Translations under genes and position numbers: made by a program | Assembly: GCA_963281255.1 (NCBI GenBank) | Contig: OY725488.1 | Location: 7,475,524-7,539,523 of the forward strand | From: Aphrocallistes beatrix | Lineage: Eukaryota > Porifera > Hexactinellida > Sceptrulophora > Aphrocallistidae | Direction: 5' to 3' | Length of the DNA: 64,000 nucleotides | Notes under the pieces: model-generated | The model's input: only the letters and a program-made list of their open reading frames with translations | Databases searched by the model: none | What the model was told of the DNA's origin: nothing | Part shown: piece by piece, positions 1 through 12,635 of the stretch | Numbering within the stretch: position 1 is the stretch's first letter | Layout: the number at the start of each line of letters is the position of its first letter

Positions 1-396
1 AGTTGCTTGGTGTGGGTTTATATACGGGATGTCATTTATTGCCGCCATATGCGATTCCAGTCTGAGATTGATTGCATAATGACCTGGCAAATGCTTATTG
101 TGTGGTCAAATTAGTAAAATTAGTTGTTTAAGTACTGCTGACTTTACAACTAGTTGAATAATCCACGAACTTTTTTTTGCGTTTGAACTTCCAACTCAAA
201 GCGAACGCTCTTTACCATGTAGCATATGTATCGCGCATGACATCCACCACTAAAATGTAACCACACCTACAGCATCTCGTTACCATTCTTATTAACCAAT
301 CTTGTATTAAATTTCTGTTAATTGTTAGTATTTATTATTAATTTTTTATTATATCTCAATTTATATGACTATTATTCTCTAGACACATTCTAGCAG
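1..396. other. AT-rich intronic sequence, no gene seen
   Basis: I see no coding signal here. The stretch ends in a pyrimidine-containing acceptor (...ttctagcag) at 396, so it is most likely the intron just upstream of the first visible exon of the SAM/PTB gene. The earlier exons of that gene would lie outside the window. Confidence 0.6.
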
Positions 397-3300
397 CCGT
401 GAACCTCCTTCCTGCTCCCCTCATCAACCTCAGGCCTTCTTCCCTCAGTCAATGGTTAAAACAGATCGGTCTCCATCAACTGTACCATCTGTTCACTTCC
501 AAAGGATATAACACAATTGATGACGTGTGCCATCTGTGGGATATCCATCTAGCTTCTGTCCTCGAAATACATCAATTGGGTTATCGAAAAAGAATTCTCT
601 ATTCGCTATCTCTGATAAGAGCTGCATCGCCCGAGAGAAATTATACGCCTTCCGAATCAGTATTATCTGCTCCTCTCTATCAAAATAGATTTTTCTCTGA
701 TAAGAGCTCTCCCATGAATAGCCTTGCTTCTGTGCCTCCGCCGCCCCCCAGGCGTGATTCTTTTATGGCTGCGCAGGAATTCTGGTCTTTCTATGAGAAA
801 AACAGCACCAACTCTTACCCCAGGGACTCCTCTCATGCTCATTACAAGATGAATGGGAATCAGCAGCACGATACTTCCCATACCAAGCTTAAATACTCAA
901 ACACATTGCCTCCTCCTCCTCTACCTCCTAAAATGATAGGCTCAAACCCTGCTCATCCTTCTGAAAAACCGCAAACTTTACCCAAACCAATACTGGACAA
1001 TAATGCCGCTATGAAGTATAGTAATAGCTTTTGTAACAGTTCGAGATATCCTGCTACAGGTCGAATGGCATCTTCTGGTGAGAAACTACCATACAATAAG
1101 AACTCGTTCTCTGCTATTGAGGTAGACTTGAAAAACACTGTGGATCAAATGTCTACCTCTTCCAAAGAAACATTGATCAGCTACATTTCCAACTCAATAC
1201 AACCTCCTATGATGAGCCAATTGAACTCAAATGACAAGCGTTCTAATACTGCATTGCCCCATGGACGTGTGTCCCAAGCCTCTAATACGAGTATACCTGC
1301 ATCCAAACTGAGGAAGGATAGTTCCTCTCATCCGGAGACCGGTAAGTTCATCATTTCTCCTCTTTATCAGCAGAGAGCGGAGGAGACCGGTGAGACACTA
1401 CCCCCTGAGATGGGGCCCAGCCGGACCAATAAGCACTACCACAGCATCGTGACTCACTCAACCCCTACTCAGCTCAGAAACGGAGCTAAAAACCAGGATC
1501 ACTCAGATGATAATTTGACCAAATACTACCCGGACCATCCAGATAAATTTCTCTCCAAAAATAACAAACCAGAGAAAAAGAAACACAAGTTTGGGAAGTT
1601 TAGATCTAGCAAGAAGATTATCAAGCAAAATCCAGTTTACCAGTCTTCTGGTGTATTGCAGGTAAGTATATAAAATATCTTGCTTCAGAACTACGAGGTA
1701 CATCCAGGGGCGTAGCCAGTACTCCGATCCGGGCCTGCGGGGGCCTACAGCAGCCTAAAAACGGCAAATCTTCAGGTCCTGGCGGGTCTGCCGGCAGGCC
1801 TTTGGCTACGCCCATGGGTACATCCATTGTACATAGTATTAAGGTTAAATGTCGGGAAAAATGCTTTTTAAGTTGCCCTGGATTTACTAATACGTACATA
1901 TACTTCCTTGCTTGCTACAACTTTAACTAATGATAATCCTGAATATTATGAAATGTGAATTGCTGTTATTTTAATAATATTTTAACCCTTAAATGGCGCT
2001 AGATTTTTGCTAACTCATTTCCTGTTAAGTCATTCTGGGCGGGGAAACCTTAGAAGTGTGGGGTCTTTGCTATAAAGAGAAATGACCCCAGGTAATTTAA
2101 GGGTTGTTAAGTACAGAAAAAATCAGGGCAAATATTCTACTACAGAGCTAATTGACTCATATCCATGGTACATTTAGTGCTAATAGTGTCTAGTCAACTG
2201 TCTAGCTTCTAAATCTATCCAACTAGAATATATATTATCTTTACAACATTTCGACAATTGAGAAATGTATATTAATTTGTAAACCTCTACGTATAGGACT
2301 TCAGATAAAAATTGTTGTTTACCATAGTTGGGCATTAAACATATGTTTGCCTTAATTAAGAGCTGTGACATTAAATACACAGGAAATAAGAAACTTTGAG
2401 GGCAGGGGCGCCGAACTTCTATGGGTAATTTTGGCGTTCTAGGGGGGCTTGAGCCCCCCAGGGTTCGGCGCCTATGGTTGAGGGGAGGGAGTGTTCACGA
2501 GGTGTGTGAATAAGACAGATTGGCAATCACTGTTTTAATTTCAAACAATTTATAAAATTGACTTTTGTGATTGTTCGAATCATTATTTACAATTTCTATC
2601 GTTAGATAAATATATACGAAAATACTCTTTGCTACTTCATTATTCTCCCAACGACGTAATAAATTTGCGCCACAATAAAATCATATTCACCTACAATAAT
2701 TATTTAATTAATGTTGCTGTATTGATGATAAAATACTGACACCGTTAACTTGAGTAATAGACTTCTATCCGAACACCTTTTCAATGATTTAAGCAGAATT
2801 CCCCTACAACTGGCTCAATAGCAATTAATTAATCAAAATTTGTTGCGCTAAAATAATGATGCAAGTAAATTTAGGTTCTGTCTACTTCATTCAACGGCTG
2901 CTTTCAGATTGACTAACAGCAAAATTAAGTTTTGTGGATCTTGGTATTTAGCTTTGACTGCGAGAGATACGTACTAATCATAACTCGTGTTATTCTAAGT
3001 AATATTTATTTTGTATAATCTTCAGGGACTACCAACTAATGTACAAAACAATCCTCAAGCACCCCCAAGCAATCGCGTCTCTGAACCTAATGTCTCTAAC
3101 TCACCTTCGATCTCCCCCACTTCTACTGATGCTAGTTATCCCGTCTCTGACATTCGAATCAGATCTCCTATGGTTATGCGTCGTGAAACGATGAGTCCAA
3201 ATCTAGAGATCACAGAGATAAGTCAGACAGATGTGCAGAACCTCTGGCTACATCCCGTCAACACACTCACAACCGGTTGCGTCAATTATACTGTCAAGGT

Positions 3301-6300
3301 AGTTTCCAAATTTCATTTGAAAAACCAAACAAAAACGAGTAACCTATCTTCATTCTCATTACTCAATATTCAGTAACAGTAGAACCTCGTTAATACGAAC
3401 ACCAAGGAGATATTCAAAATTTGTTCGTATGAACCCCGGAATTCGTATTAATCGGAGTGCATTTCCTCCTAGGGAATAAATATACATAGTCTAGTCGGCA
3501 AACTAAAAACTGTTCCTATTACGAGGTTCTACTGTATTCAAATGCAATTAGGCTCAATCTGTCTATAATTTTGAGTCAGAGAAATAATATTATTAATATA
3601 AAGAGTAATATTCTATAATACTCCCTCTAATTGACCAAAAACTAGTGCATGATTAACCATATTATTCGTATTCCTGTCTCGTTTCATGCTCAATTAGTCG
3701 ATCAAGTTTCATTGTTTAATTAAGGTTTTAGATTTGAACTTTGGCCACAAGTTGAACTTAAATCTACAAGATTAAATTAGCATGATTAAACTTGGAAATA
3801 AAATGTTCATATCTCAGTGGAACGGAAAATATTTGTTCGAATATTCATAACTGTACTGCCTATTATAAAAATTAAGATTTAATGTTATATCATATGTAAT
3901 CAAATGTTGTTTGAGTGCGGGTTTAAATTTGAGACGTATTTGAGCTTCTCCCTGATTCAACGGAACTCTCTCTCTGAAATATTTCCCAATCCTTTACGTG
4001 TTAACCCGATCATTGGGACATTTTTTCTTAAAATACTCTCCTAGCATTCTGGGAACAAGGCACGAAAGTAATTTGATGAACTTTCTGTGTGGACATTTCA
4101 TACAAAGCATTACTTTCGATTAATTTTCTGTACATTACAAAAATAGAATGTACCATATGATGAAATAGCAATAGCCTAACAGTTCTAGTGATTGGTGATG
4201 GAAGTTTCTCGGAAACACTTTGTTTCTCAGAATTGAGATTGTTCATAGCAATAATACTCACTAAATTGCTTATCCTAATATAATATTTTTCATAAATTTT
4301 CTTAAAGAATTATTTCTTATCCTAAATATTTTTCCCTAATAAAAATTGTTAAATAGTGTCCATCCCAATAAGCAGATATGCATGCTTTAATGCATAAATT
4401 AATAAATCTGACATCTTTGTATCTTTTCTAGTACTTGGGATCTGCAGTTGTCTCAGCTCTGGTTGGAAAGGAAACCATCAACAACACGTGTAGGAAAATA
4501 AAGGTAATCATTAATGTATCATTTATTGTATTATTACAGATGGAACGTATTAAAATTGTTGTTCAAGTTGATTTAGTTAGATTTGATTCGTTGGTAGTAT
4601 TGCTTCTCGCCATATAACATAATTTATTTGCACTATTATCATTTGTTCAAACCCTCAACGAGTAATGTATATACTAATCAGGAATTCAATCATCCCCATT
4701 GATTCACATGCAATATTTTCGTTTAAATTTCAAAATAAAATTTGATAAACTTATAATCATTCAAAAGTGATCACTGACAATTTTCTCTTTATTCTGTTTT
4801 TAATGGTCTATTAATTATTTTTTTACTACCCATTGAATTAATAGGAAGTCACCAAGCGAAGTAAGAAGATCCCACTTATCACACTCTCTATTTCGTGGAA
4901 ATGGATCAGACTGAGTGAGAATAAGAAAGAGGTATGATATATCACATGTGTATATTCCTATCCAATGTGTCTGGATTTCAGTATGCTTTCTATACTAATA
5001 TCAATGATATAATAAAATGATGGTGCAGCTCGATATGCAAATTTGCATCTCTTTGAGATTTTCGAATTACAAAAGTCTTTTTTTACCTGTTTTTTTTGTC
5101 GCTAGGCCTCATCGTTTTATTAGTAGTGTAACTACATTGCAAAATAGTCTGTTTTTTTGTCCGTCGATGCTTTAATCGCCTAGGCCCTAGGCTATGAAAT
5201 CAATTGGACAAAAAAACTACTTCGACTGTGTATTTACTCTAAATCAGTATGATTACGTGGCATTTTGTGATTTTCTAATTTTGCTGAGAACTAAGACTTT
5301 CGACACAGCAACTCCATATTAATAATGAAGGTAAATAGTAACTTCATCTAACAGATGTTTCATTTATAATTCAATCGGATTTCTCCCCACTGACTTATTT
5401 GAGGTTGAAACTTTGGACGCGTCGTCACCTAATTTAATATGAAATCGCTTCACAATATTTTATAATGACAATTGATCGATTTGACATACATACTAAGTAT
5501 ATGCAACTAATTTAGTTCGCATTCCTTCAGATTATGGTTTCCAAATCTGACTGACTCAATCTCATGTCCAATCAATTGATTGAGTTCGAGAGTTTGCAAT
5601 TGATCAATATTTCTGGGAACTTATTGACCAATTTAAGAACAAAATTGTCAATCGATAACCTAAGTTTACAGAAAAAAGCGATTCGCATGAGTGATTCTTC
5701 TTCATTAAAAATTAGGAAGAGATATGAATCCACATGTGGGTATCGTAATATTGTGGTATTGAAGCACATGAAGCTAAGTAATGCATTTTCCTCAGTTTCT
5801 CCTTCAACAAATTGCTCTTATTACCTGAGGTATACCACACTATGTTGCAATTAATCAAGATAGCCTTTTTCTTTTGTTCAGTCATAAGTAATGGCACTGA
5901 CACTTCTTTCATGATTTACTTTTTTACCAGCTGGAGCAAAATTGATTCATGTGCAAACCCCCACAATCTGATATGAAAAAAAGAATAAAATTATTTTATG
6001 GAAAGAGGCCAAGAATAGCTGTAGTCCAAAGTCCCGATATTCCTGACAGATCCTGTTTTTAATTGTTCTGGTAGTTTAATTTGTAGCTGATCATAAACTG
6101 TCATTCTATAATACTGTCCCAAATGTATATACCCTAAAATATGCCTAGGCTTTAATGGGGGGGATATGCAAACTTAATTGAGAAAAAAGGTTAGATTTTC
6201 TATACAAATTATTTGATACATTTTCAATTTTTATAGCAGATAATTCAGGAGCACATGATGCATCACATCTCTTATTCATCTCAATACATGGACGATCTGA

Positions 6301-7353
6301 GAATGTTTGCTTTTATCTCAAGGGACAAGAAAACCCCCAAGTATTACTGTAACGTATTTCAATCACCTACAATTGTAAGTGTTGAAATGTTATACCCCGA
6401 CGCAACATTTCTAGATTCTTCATAATTTATTGCTCTGGCATTTTTAGGACCATGCTGACGAAGTCGTTCATACTCTAGGGCAAGCGTTTGAAGTATGTTG
6501 ATGCTAAAACGAAATATTTATATTTGGGGTTTTAATACTTTGTTCTGATATTTAGATTTCATACCAGCAGCTAATAAATGTTAAAAAAAGTCAAGATCAT
6601 GACAAAGACAACATTATGTCATCAAATGTAAGTTCTTTTCGATCTACCAATTTTTCTAAAATGACGACACCTTGAATTGAAACTGTTTGGTTGGAAAACA
6701 TGTATTAAATCATTTCAATACCAGATGCATTAGCTCATAGTTGCGATAAACTTCTATTTCGATAATCTGCTGATACTTCCATGTGTTCTCTCCAAAAATT
6801 AACACAACAGTGGCACAACTAGTCCTAAGCTGTATTTATAAATATTCGCTATGAAATCACCAGTTCCACTACCCACTTTTGGTCCACATTAAGGCTTTGC
6901 ATGATTCAGAAGATTTCATTGAAGTTTCAATGGAATGTGTTTTGTGCACATCATGCTACTCGTAGGTTTACGGGCGCTTACTGACTACACCTGCACAACT
7001 GGCTGAGATGTGTATGGATCATTTTGTTAAGCACTTTTAATGAAGTAGCCAGTGCTCCTGCTTAATTAACTATTTGTTTTTGGGTCTTTTACAATACGTC
7101 TATTTAATTAATAGAGACAGTGTGATTATGGTCAATATGTCACTAGATGAGATATGTCTCCCTGCGTTTCAGGGATCTACGTCTCGCATTTGTATACGAG
7201 TTTATTGTATCGAATATTATTTGAGAGCACTTATTTTCATCTGTATGGTTTTCATTCTATATATGTAATTTGTAGAAAACAAAAAAACTGGCAGTGACCC
7301 AATCGTCTCCTCTCAAATTCCACAGATCACAATCGGTAGATGATGTCATCTAA
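397..7353 (+). CDS. ANKS1-like SAM + PTB adaptor protein (3' part, 8 exons)
   Basis: Exons: 397-1661, 3026-3298, 4432-4503, 4845-4931, 6240-6374, 6448-6492, 6556-6627 and 7276-7353 (stop TAA). All junctions keep frame (phase 0 inside the gene) and have GT/AG ends. They encode at least 674 residues. The first exon opens with a SAM domain (about residues 12-70; the GYNTIDDVCHLW and LGYRKRI stretches resemble the second SAM of ANKS1), followed by a long Ser/Pro-rich linker with proline runs (PPPPPRR, PPPPLPPK) that could bind SH3 domains. Exons 3-6 build a PTB/PID domain (YLGSAVV..., then LGQAFE). ANKS1/ODIN proteins are cytoplasmic adaptors that read NPxY tails of receptors. Ankyrin repeats and the first SAM are not in the window; they may lie upstream or be absent. 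The apparent start at 399 is a GTG just after an acceptor, so it is not a real start. Confidence 0.78.
1705..1816. mobile_element. hAT-type MITE with 8-bp target duplication
   Basis: The ends are inverted repeats (CAGGGGCGTAGCC at left, GGCTACGCCCATG at right). A perfect 8-bp direct duplication, GGTACATC, flanks the element at 1697-1704 and 1817-1824. Eight-base duplications and CA(G/T)GGGCG ends fit non-autonomous hAT transposons. The 112-bp body is GC-rich against its surroundings and has no coding capacity. It lies in intron 1 of the SAM/PTB gene. A close relative is at 24376-24477. Confidence 0.85.
2403..2476. mobile_element. Tiny hAT-like MITE (74 bp)
   Basis: Terminal inverted repeats CAGGGGCGCCGAAC and GTTCGGCGCCTATG enclose an internal hairpin (GGGGGGCTTGAGCCCCCC). 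The flanks TTTGAGGG and GTTGAGGG agree at 7 of 8 bases, as an 8-bp target duplication would after one change. The termini are related to, but different from, the other hAT MITEs in the window. Confidence 0.7.
3376..3535. mobile_element. MITE with CAGTAGAACCTCG termini (pogo/Tc1-mariner-like)
   Basis: Inverted termini (ACAGTAGAACCTCG and CGAGGTTCTACTGT) bound about 160 bp with no ORF, inside intron 2 of the SAM/PTB gene. CAGT-starting ends with a nearby TA resemble pogo/Tigger-type elements. The TA duplication is clear only on the right, so the superfamily is a guess. A second inner inverted match (GTTAATACGAAC near 3391 and TTCGTATTAATC near 3442) makes it a foldback. Confidence 0.6.
5151..5217. 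repeat. Short foldback with perfect 12-bp arms
   Basis: GTTTTTTTGTCC at 5151-5162 is the exact reverse complement of 5206-5217. The loop contains CCTAGGCCCTAGG. It sits in intron 4 of the SAM/PTB gene and is probably an old MITE remnant. No target duplication is evident. Confidence 0.45.
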
Positions 7354-10140
7354 AATCTTTGTGTGAGTTGAAGTAGTTAATTTACCCCTATTATCATTAT
7401 CTTTATCAAATTGACTGAGTCAAATTGATGTGGTACTGCAACTTCATGCATCTGCGTACTGATATGTGACCATGTTATGATAATTCAGTATCTATATCTT
7501 TGTATTCAGCTGAGATTTCGGAGATTTAAGTGATTAATACCAATCATGATCATAGCACAATCAACTAGAATAAATCCTTTTACTCTCCAAATTAACCTGA
7601 ATTTCAACCCAACACAAATGGTACCATTTAAACAGAGCTTATTTTACACATTTGTAGAGCATAAATTATACAATTTTATTAATATACTTTGGGTAGAGCT
7701 TTTTTTTCGTCATCATTGGGCAATATGTCTCCGATACATATTTTATTTACGATATTATTGACGGCGGTGACACTAGAATTCATTTTTTAGGAGTATTGGC
7801 GATGTTGAACCTTCATATCGAAGTGACAAGCAGATACCAACCTGTTCTCTATCTCTATTTATGCACCCACCAGAGTATCGACCTATTCCCAATATATTTG
7901 CACCCGTGTGTGTATATTATTTTGTATATATACATGAGTACATTGTATGTGGATTTATTTTGTATATTTGAATGGAATCACCTGTAAATTCTTTATTTCG
8001 ATATTATCCGGTTCCGTATGCTGTCTTACGATTATGTAACGTTTCGCAAATCACTGCTTTTTTCGTGATTTTTTGAGGTTTGCTAAGTCAGCAATAACAT
8101 CACATTCTTACTAGTTGTGTATTTCATGGCGTCTTTCATCCTTGAAATGATTGTAATTATCCTCCTACGACATAGAAAATAAATTTTAAACATATAATTG
8201 CACCAATTGTTCTCAAATGGATATTCTCATTCCTAATTATCAAACATCATTGCACTACCTCCTTCAATCTCATTATTCATTGGAGACAGTTTGTAATATA
8301 CTCGTTATATCTTGCTTAGGTATAATTTTTGTGGTGATTATTGATACGTTGTGATATGCTTGATCTGAACCCGTCATCATTTTGCTTCGATTTAATCCTA
8401 ATTTTGAACTGCTGCATATACAGACAGTCTAATCTTTTATAGCGCAATATAATTTTTAATAGCTGGTAGACACGTAGTCCAACAACAATTGCTCCTTACA
8501 TGTAACAACTAGTGCTAAATCTCCGCTGCATTCCATGACAAGAAATTACGAACCATTTACATCAGTTGACAATTTCAAACATCATTCTAATGCTGCAAGA
8601 ATCAAAATTTACGCACACGTCTTCACTATCCGACATGCGTCGTATTGCTAGTTAAATTATTTTGAAAAAATTGTCGCAGGAGATGTATGGTTATAATATT
8701 TAAAACTGATTCAATGGAATTCATAGTTGAAACACAGTCGGATTATTTCTAGATATGTAGTGGATACTCAAAATTTATTCTGAAACTCAAACAAATTGAG
8801 TTAATTAATCCTAAGAATTTAGAAATATGGCTATGTCCTGTTTGAAACTGAACAAATAAGCTAAGCAAAGAGTTGGTAAGATAGGAGCTTTCCTTTTGAC
8901 CATGACTATTTTGTACAGCTGCAGTTTCTTGGGAACCTATTATGTGCCATTTCACTTTCATTATGTTAACCTGTGTAGCCATTAAACTGTGAATTAATGC
9001 TTATAAGGTGCGTTTGTATGAATGATTGGAATATTTTTCGGAGAAACATACCGTGAGGACTTTTCACTGATTAGTTTGGTTGTTCTTTTGATTTTCAAGT
9101 TCACTTTTGCTACTTTGCTACAATTTCTGAATACGGAAAGTAGGATGAATTCCAAATCTTTCATCCGATGTTATGTAATGAAATTAAAAGCCATTATTTG
9201 TGCAAAAAATGGAAATCTTGCATCAGTTTGTAAGATCCTAAGCATGACATTCTAAGCTTACAACATTCAATTACCTAAAAATAATAGAATCTAGAGTATC
9301 CTAAGGAAGAAAACTGATTTTGTTAAATTATATATCTCAGTATTTCCAAAGTCCATGCTCAGATATCCATCCCCTGAACGATTGTTTGTCTTACTAACAG
9401 TGCAGTATGTATATATATTCGTTGACTGGTTAACTGAATCAAAATAATAAATATTTGTTCTCTTTAATGAGCATTCTTCGAGTACTCTTAGATGGCCTTG
9501 TTTATTCGTCTTACTATACCTTCTTTCTATAGCTGCAGTATACTGCAATTACTATGTACAGTTTCAATGCTAATAAGTTCTTAGTCCATGTATCCACAGT
9601 TCTTAACTAATACTGTGCGAGTAACTTCCATATTTCCTTAGTTAGAAGTAAAAAAATGATTATGAAATGGATTGCTAATTAATTGTTTATTTATAATTTG
9701 TACAACAAGCAGGTATTTTTCTAATTTTATTCATTTATACCACTTCCTATCTCCACTACTGCGTTTTCAGTTTTACTTTTATCTCGTATGTATATGATAG
9801 TGTGGAGACCAGAACTATTTTTAATTTCTTTTACGATGTCACACAGGACTTATCTTTGCTGTAATTTCAATTTACAGAAGAACCAACGTCATTTCAAAAA
9901 TGAAACCTATACTTCTCAATAATGTACTAGTAGCCAATCCATTACATTGAAAATGTAATAATACTTGAGCTAGCAGTAGGATTGTATAAGCTAGTACTAG
10001 AAGATGTTGCAAGCCATATTATAATAGATCTGTTGCAGCTTTAGTATAAATACATGCATATATCGATAAAAGAAAAAGGAATATACTTCTGAGTCAATAG
10101 GCAAGAGACCAAATATCAAAGATATACAATAACACAGAAA
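7354..10140. other. Intergenic, AT-rich, nothing recognised
   Basis: This is the spacer between the SAM/PTB gene and the pseudokinase gene. Short open frames here have AT-driven composition, no recognisable motif and no splice partners. It should hold the 3' UTR of the first gene and the promoter of the next, but I see no specific element. Confidence 0.5.
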
Positions 10141-12635
10141 ATGGCAAGCAATTACCGTTCATGTCCATATACCACTCTAAACACCATGCAAAGAAGAGCG
10201 AGACCAGATTCTCTCCCTACATCACAAATTCGTAGGCCCCATCTGTCCAAAATGCGCCCTAATATGAAAACATATTCAGGATCTCAGTATGGAACACATG
10301 CTACTCCTCGCCGAGAAGAGTTATTTCGTGCTGGAAACTATGTCGTCCTGAAAGGAGCTCAAATTGCAGGAGACCTGTATCACGCGGTGAACGTCTTCGA
10401 GAACAAGACATACATCACGAAGGTAAGCCCAGTCCTTTGACTGCATTCTAGCAGGTATTTAGAATTTACTTATTTCAGGCTGTTACTTAATATAATTATC
10501 TTTGCAGGTTGTTCATAAAAAAGATTGCTTCAAATCCATAAGTCACTACAAGAGTATTTGTTCCTGCACTGAACTCCCACATATCCATGACGTTGTATCA
10601 GTTAATGACTACACCCTTATCGTACTCGACCTCCATCCTTACTTCGATCAGCTGCCCGCTCAAGCGGATCAAGAAAAGGTTCAAAAGTACACGAAAGAAA
10701 TTCTCGAGCTTGTGAGCAAACTTCACGAGAGTGGTATCAGCCCTCAGAAAATGTCTATAGACGATTTCACTCGGTATAAGGATACACCTACCAGTGTTGG
10801 GTAAGTATATATTTTCAATTATTTTTGCTAATTACTTATAATATTTCCCAATTATATTTTTTGCAATCGAAACGCTTAGGATGTTTGGTAGGCAGAAAGG
10901 TCCAGAAGGTTATCAATTAGCTTACATGATATGACTTCCTGATTGTAATTCCAATTTATTGCTCATTATCTTGCATCATATAGCTTGCAAACATTTTTTC
11001 CGAACTTTAATCCCGATTAGCTATCCATATGTTCCAGAGGGAAATTCATTCTACTTGCATTCATAGGTTATACTAAGGCTTACAATATTTGATCTAAGCT
11101 TAATAATATTATTCAGCAGAGTTTTTCCGACTTTGTAACCAAATCTGATCACTTTTGCTGTATGTATTTTCCTGTACTTTTTCTTCCGACTCAATGCCGT
11201 AACATCCGAATTCTACTGTAAGCATACTAGTAATTGCTTAGCTTGGAATTTTAGTGATGCTTACATTACCTTAGATGAACTCTGCTTCACTTTGCTGCTT
11301 TACTTAGGCCAATGAGCGATTTGCTTTTAGCAGAAAAGGATAGAATTTCAAAAAAAATTAGTTTAGTATTACGTCCCGCGACTTGTCTTCAGGGAGAATA
11401 ACAAAAATCATGATTAGTTATGGAAAGTGTATGTCGGTTCGTTTTATGTCCCTAAGCAAATATTCTGATGAATTAGGCATTATGATTCTTGAATAATTCT
11501 ACTCAATAACCACATGCAGAAATTGAAAGCTTTTTATCCGGCTGTTCAATTGTTTGGTACCAAATATGTTTGGAGTTCACAACTTCAGCATTAGTTTGCT
11601 GAGGTCATTATATTATAAGTGATTCAGCATTTGAATCATATTTCGTCTCATTTTTTTCTAATTTGGATGAACTAGTATAGTCTACGCTCATTCATTATTC
11701 AAGTTGAATTAACAATTCATATGAATTATGAAATATGAATCACTAAGAAGGCATAACGTGACCTAGATATTACTGCCTAAGTCTACGTAACAACTTGTAA
11801 TGGATTTATTGAAAAGTTTCTCCAAATCAAATCTATTTTCGATACTGTCAAGGACAAGTACTTATCTCTCATTCTCTTTAGTTACCATTTACAAATGATG
11901 AAATTGGATGGGTCACTTATGCTGAATGATTTTGATGAGGAATTCGATGGAGTTGACCCTCACTCTTCACCAGAACTCGTCCATCTCTTTCTTAATCAGA
12001 AAAATACTGCAAACAAAGCAGATTCTTGTGGTTCAGAGTTAAACGCCTCCATAAGTAAGCTAGAAGCAATGCGCAACGGACTTGACCTTGAGAAGGCAGA
12101 CAGTTGGAGAGTAGGTGTCATGCTCTACACAATGCTTTCGGGAAAGTGAGTAGAAATTGATTTATTTGCATAAATTATTGTTTCATAGGCTTATGATAGA
12201 TATTAAGTAGTCAGCCATGGGAGGAGTGCTGGTGTGAGAAATATGCGATTAGATATGACAACACTCTGATTACAAATCAATAAATTATTTGCACTTCCGT
12301 AATATTTCATTGTAATGTTTGATAAAAAAATCATATTTTAATTTTGCTTTCCCCATAGAACACCTTTCCCTGACCCAGTGAAAGAAACACAAGGCTTCTT
12401 CGATGCTATTTACAACTCACAACTGAAACCCCCAACGAAAAAAACAACAAGAAACGCTTGGGAATTTCTCCTCGGACTGTTAGAACCAGACCCAGAAGAA
12501 CGATTAAGTATCTCTCAAGCCCTCGAACATCCTTGGTTACAAGAGTATGCTTTGAGAACAGAATCACACGGAATGTTATCAAGTAAAGAAGAACACAAGC
12601 TCCCCTCGAGCAACCCTTCAAGTCCTGTTTTATAA
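10141..12635 (+). CDS. Tribbles-like pseudokinase (4 exons)
   Basis: Exons 10141-10422, 10508-10800, 11882-12145 and 12359-12635 join in frame to 371 residues. The N-lobe (YVVLKGAQIAG... YITKVVHKK) keeps a lysine at the VAIK position. The catalytic loop is lost: HRDLK is replaced by a segment around SPQKMSIDDF. The DFG region reads DFDEE and APE reads SPE. The C-lobe is clear (WRVGVMLYTMLSGKTPFPDP, then RLSISQALEHPWLQ) and matches Tribbles best by pattern (VWSLGVMLYTLLVG in TRIB). Tribbles proteins are scaffolds that bring substrates to the COP1 ubiquitin ligase. The tail here ends in SNPSSPVL and I do not see the usual COP1-binding motif, so either the tail has diverged or this is another pseudokinase. 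The start is the first ATG, after a purine-rich leader. Confidence 0.65.
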
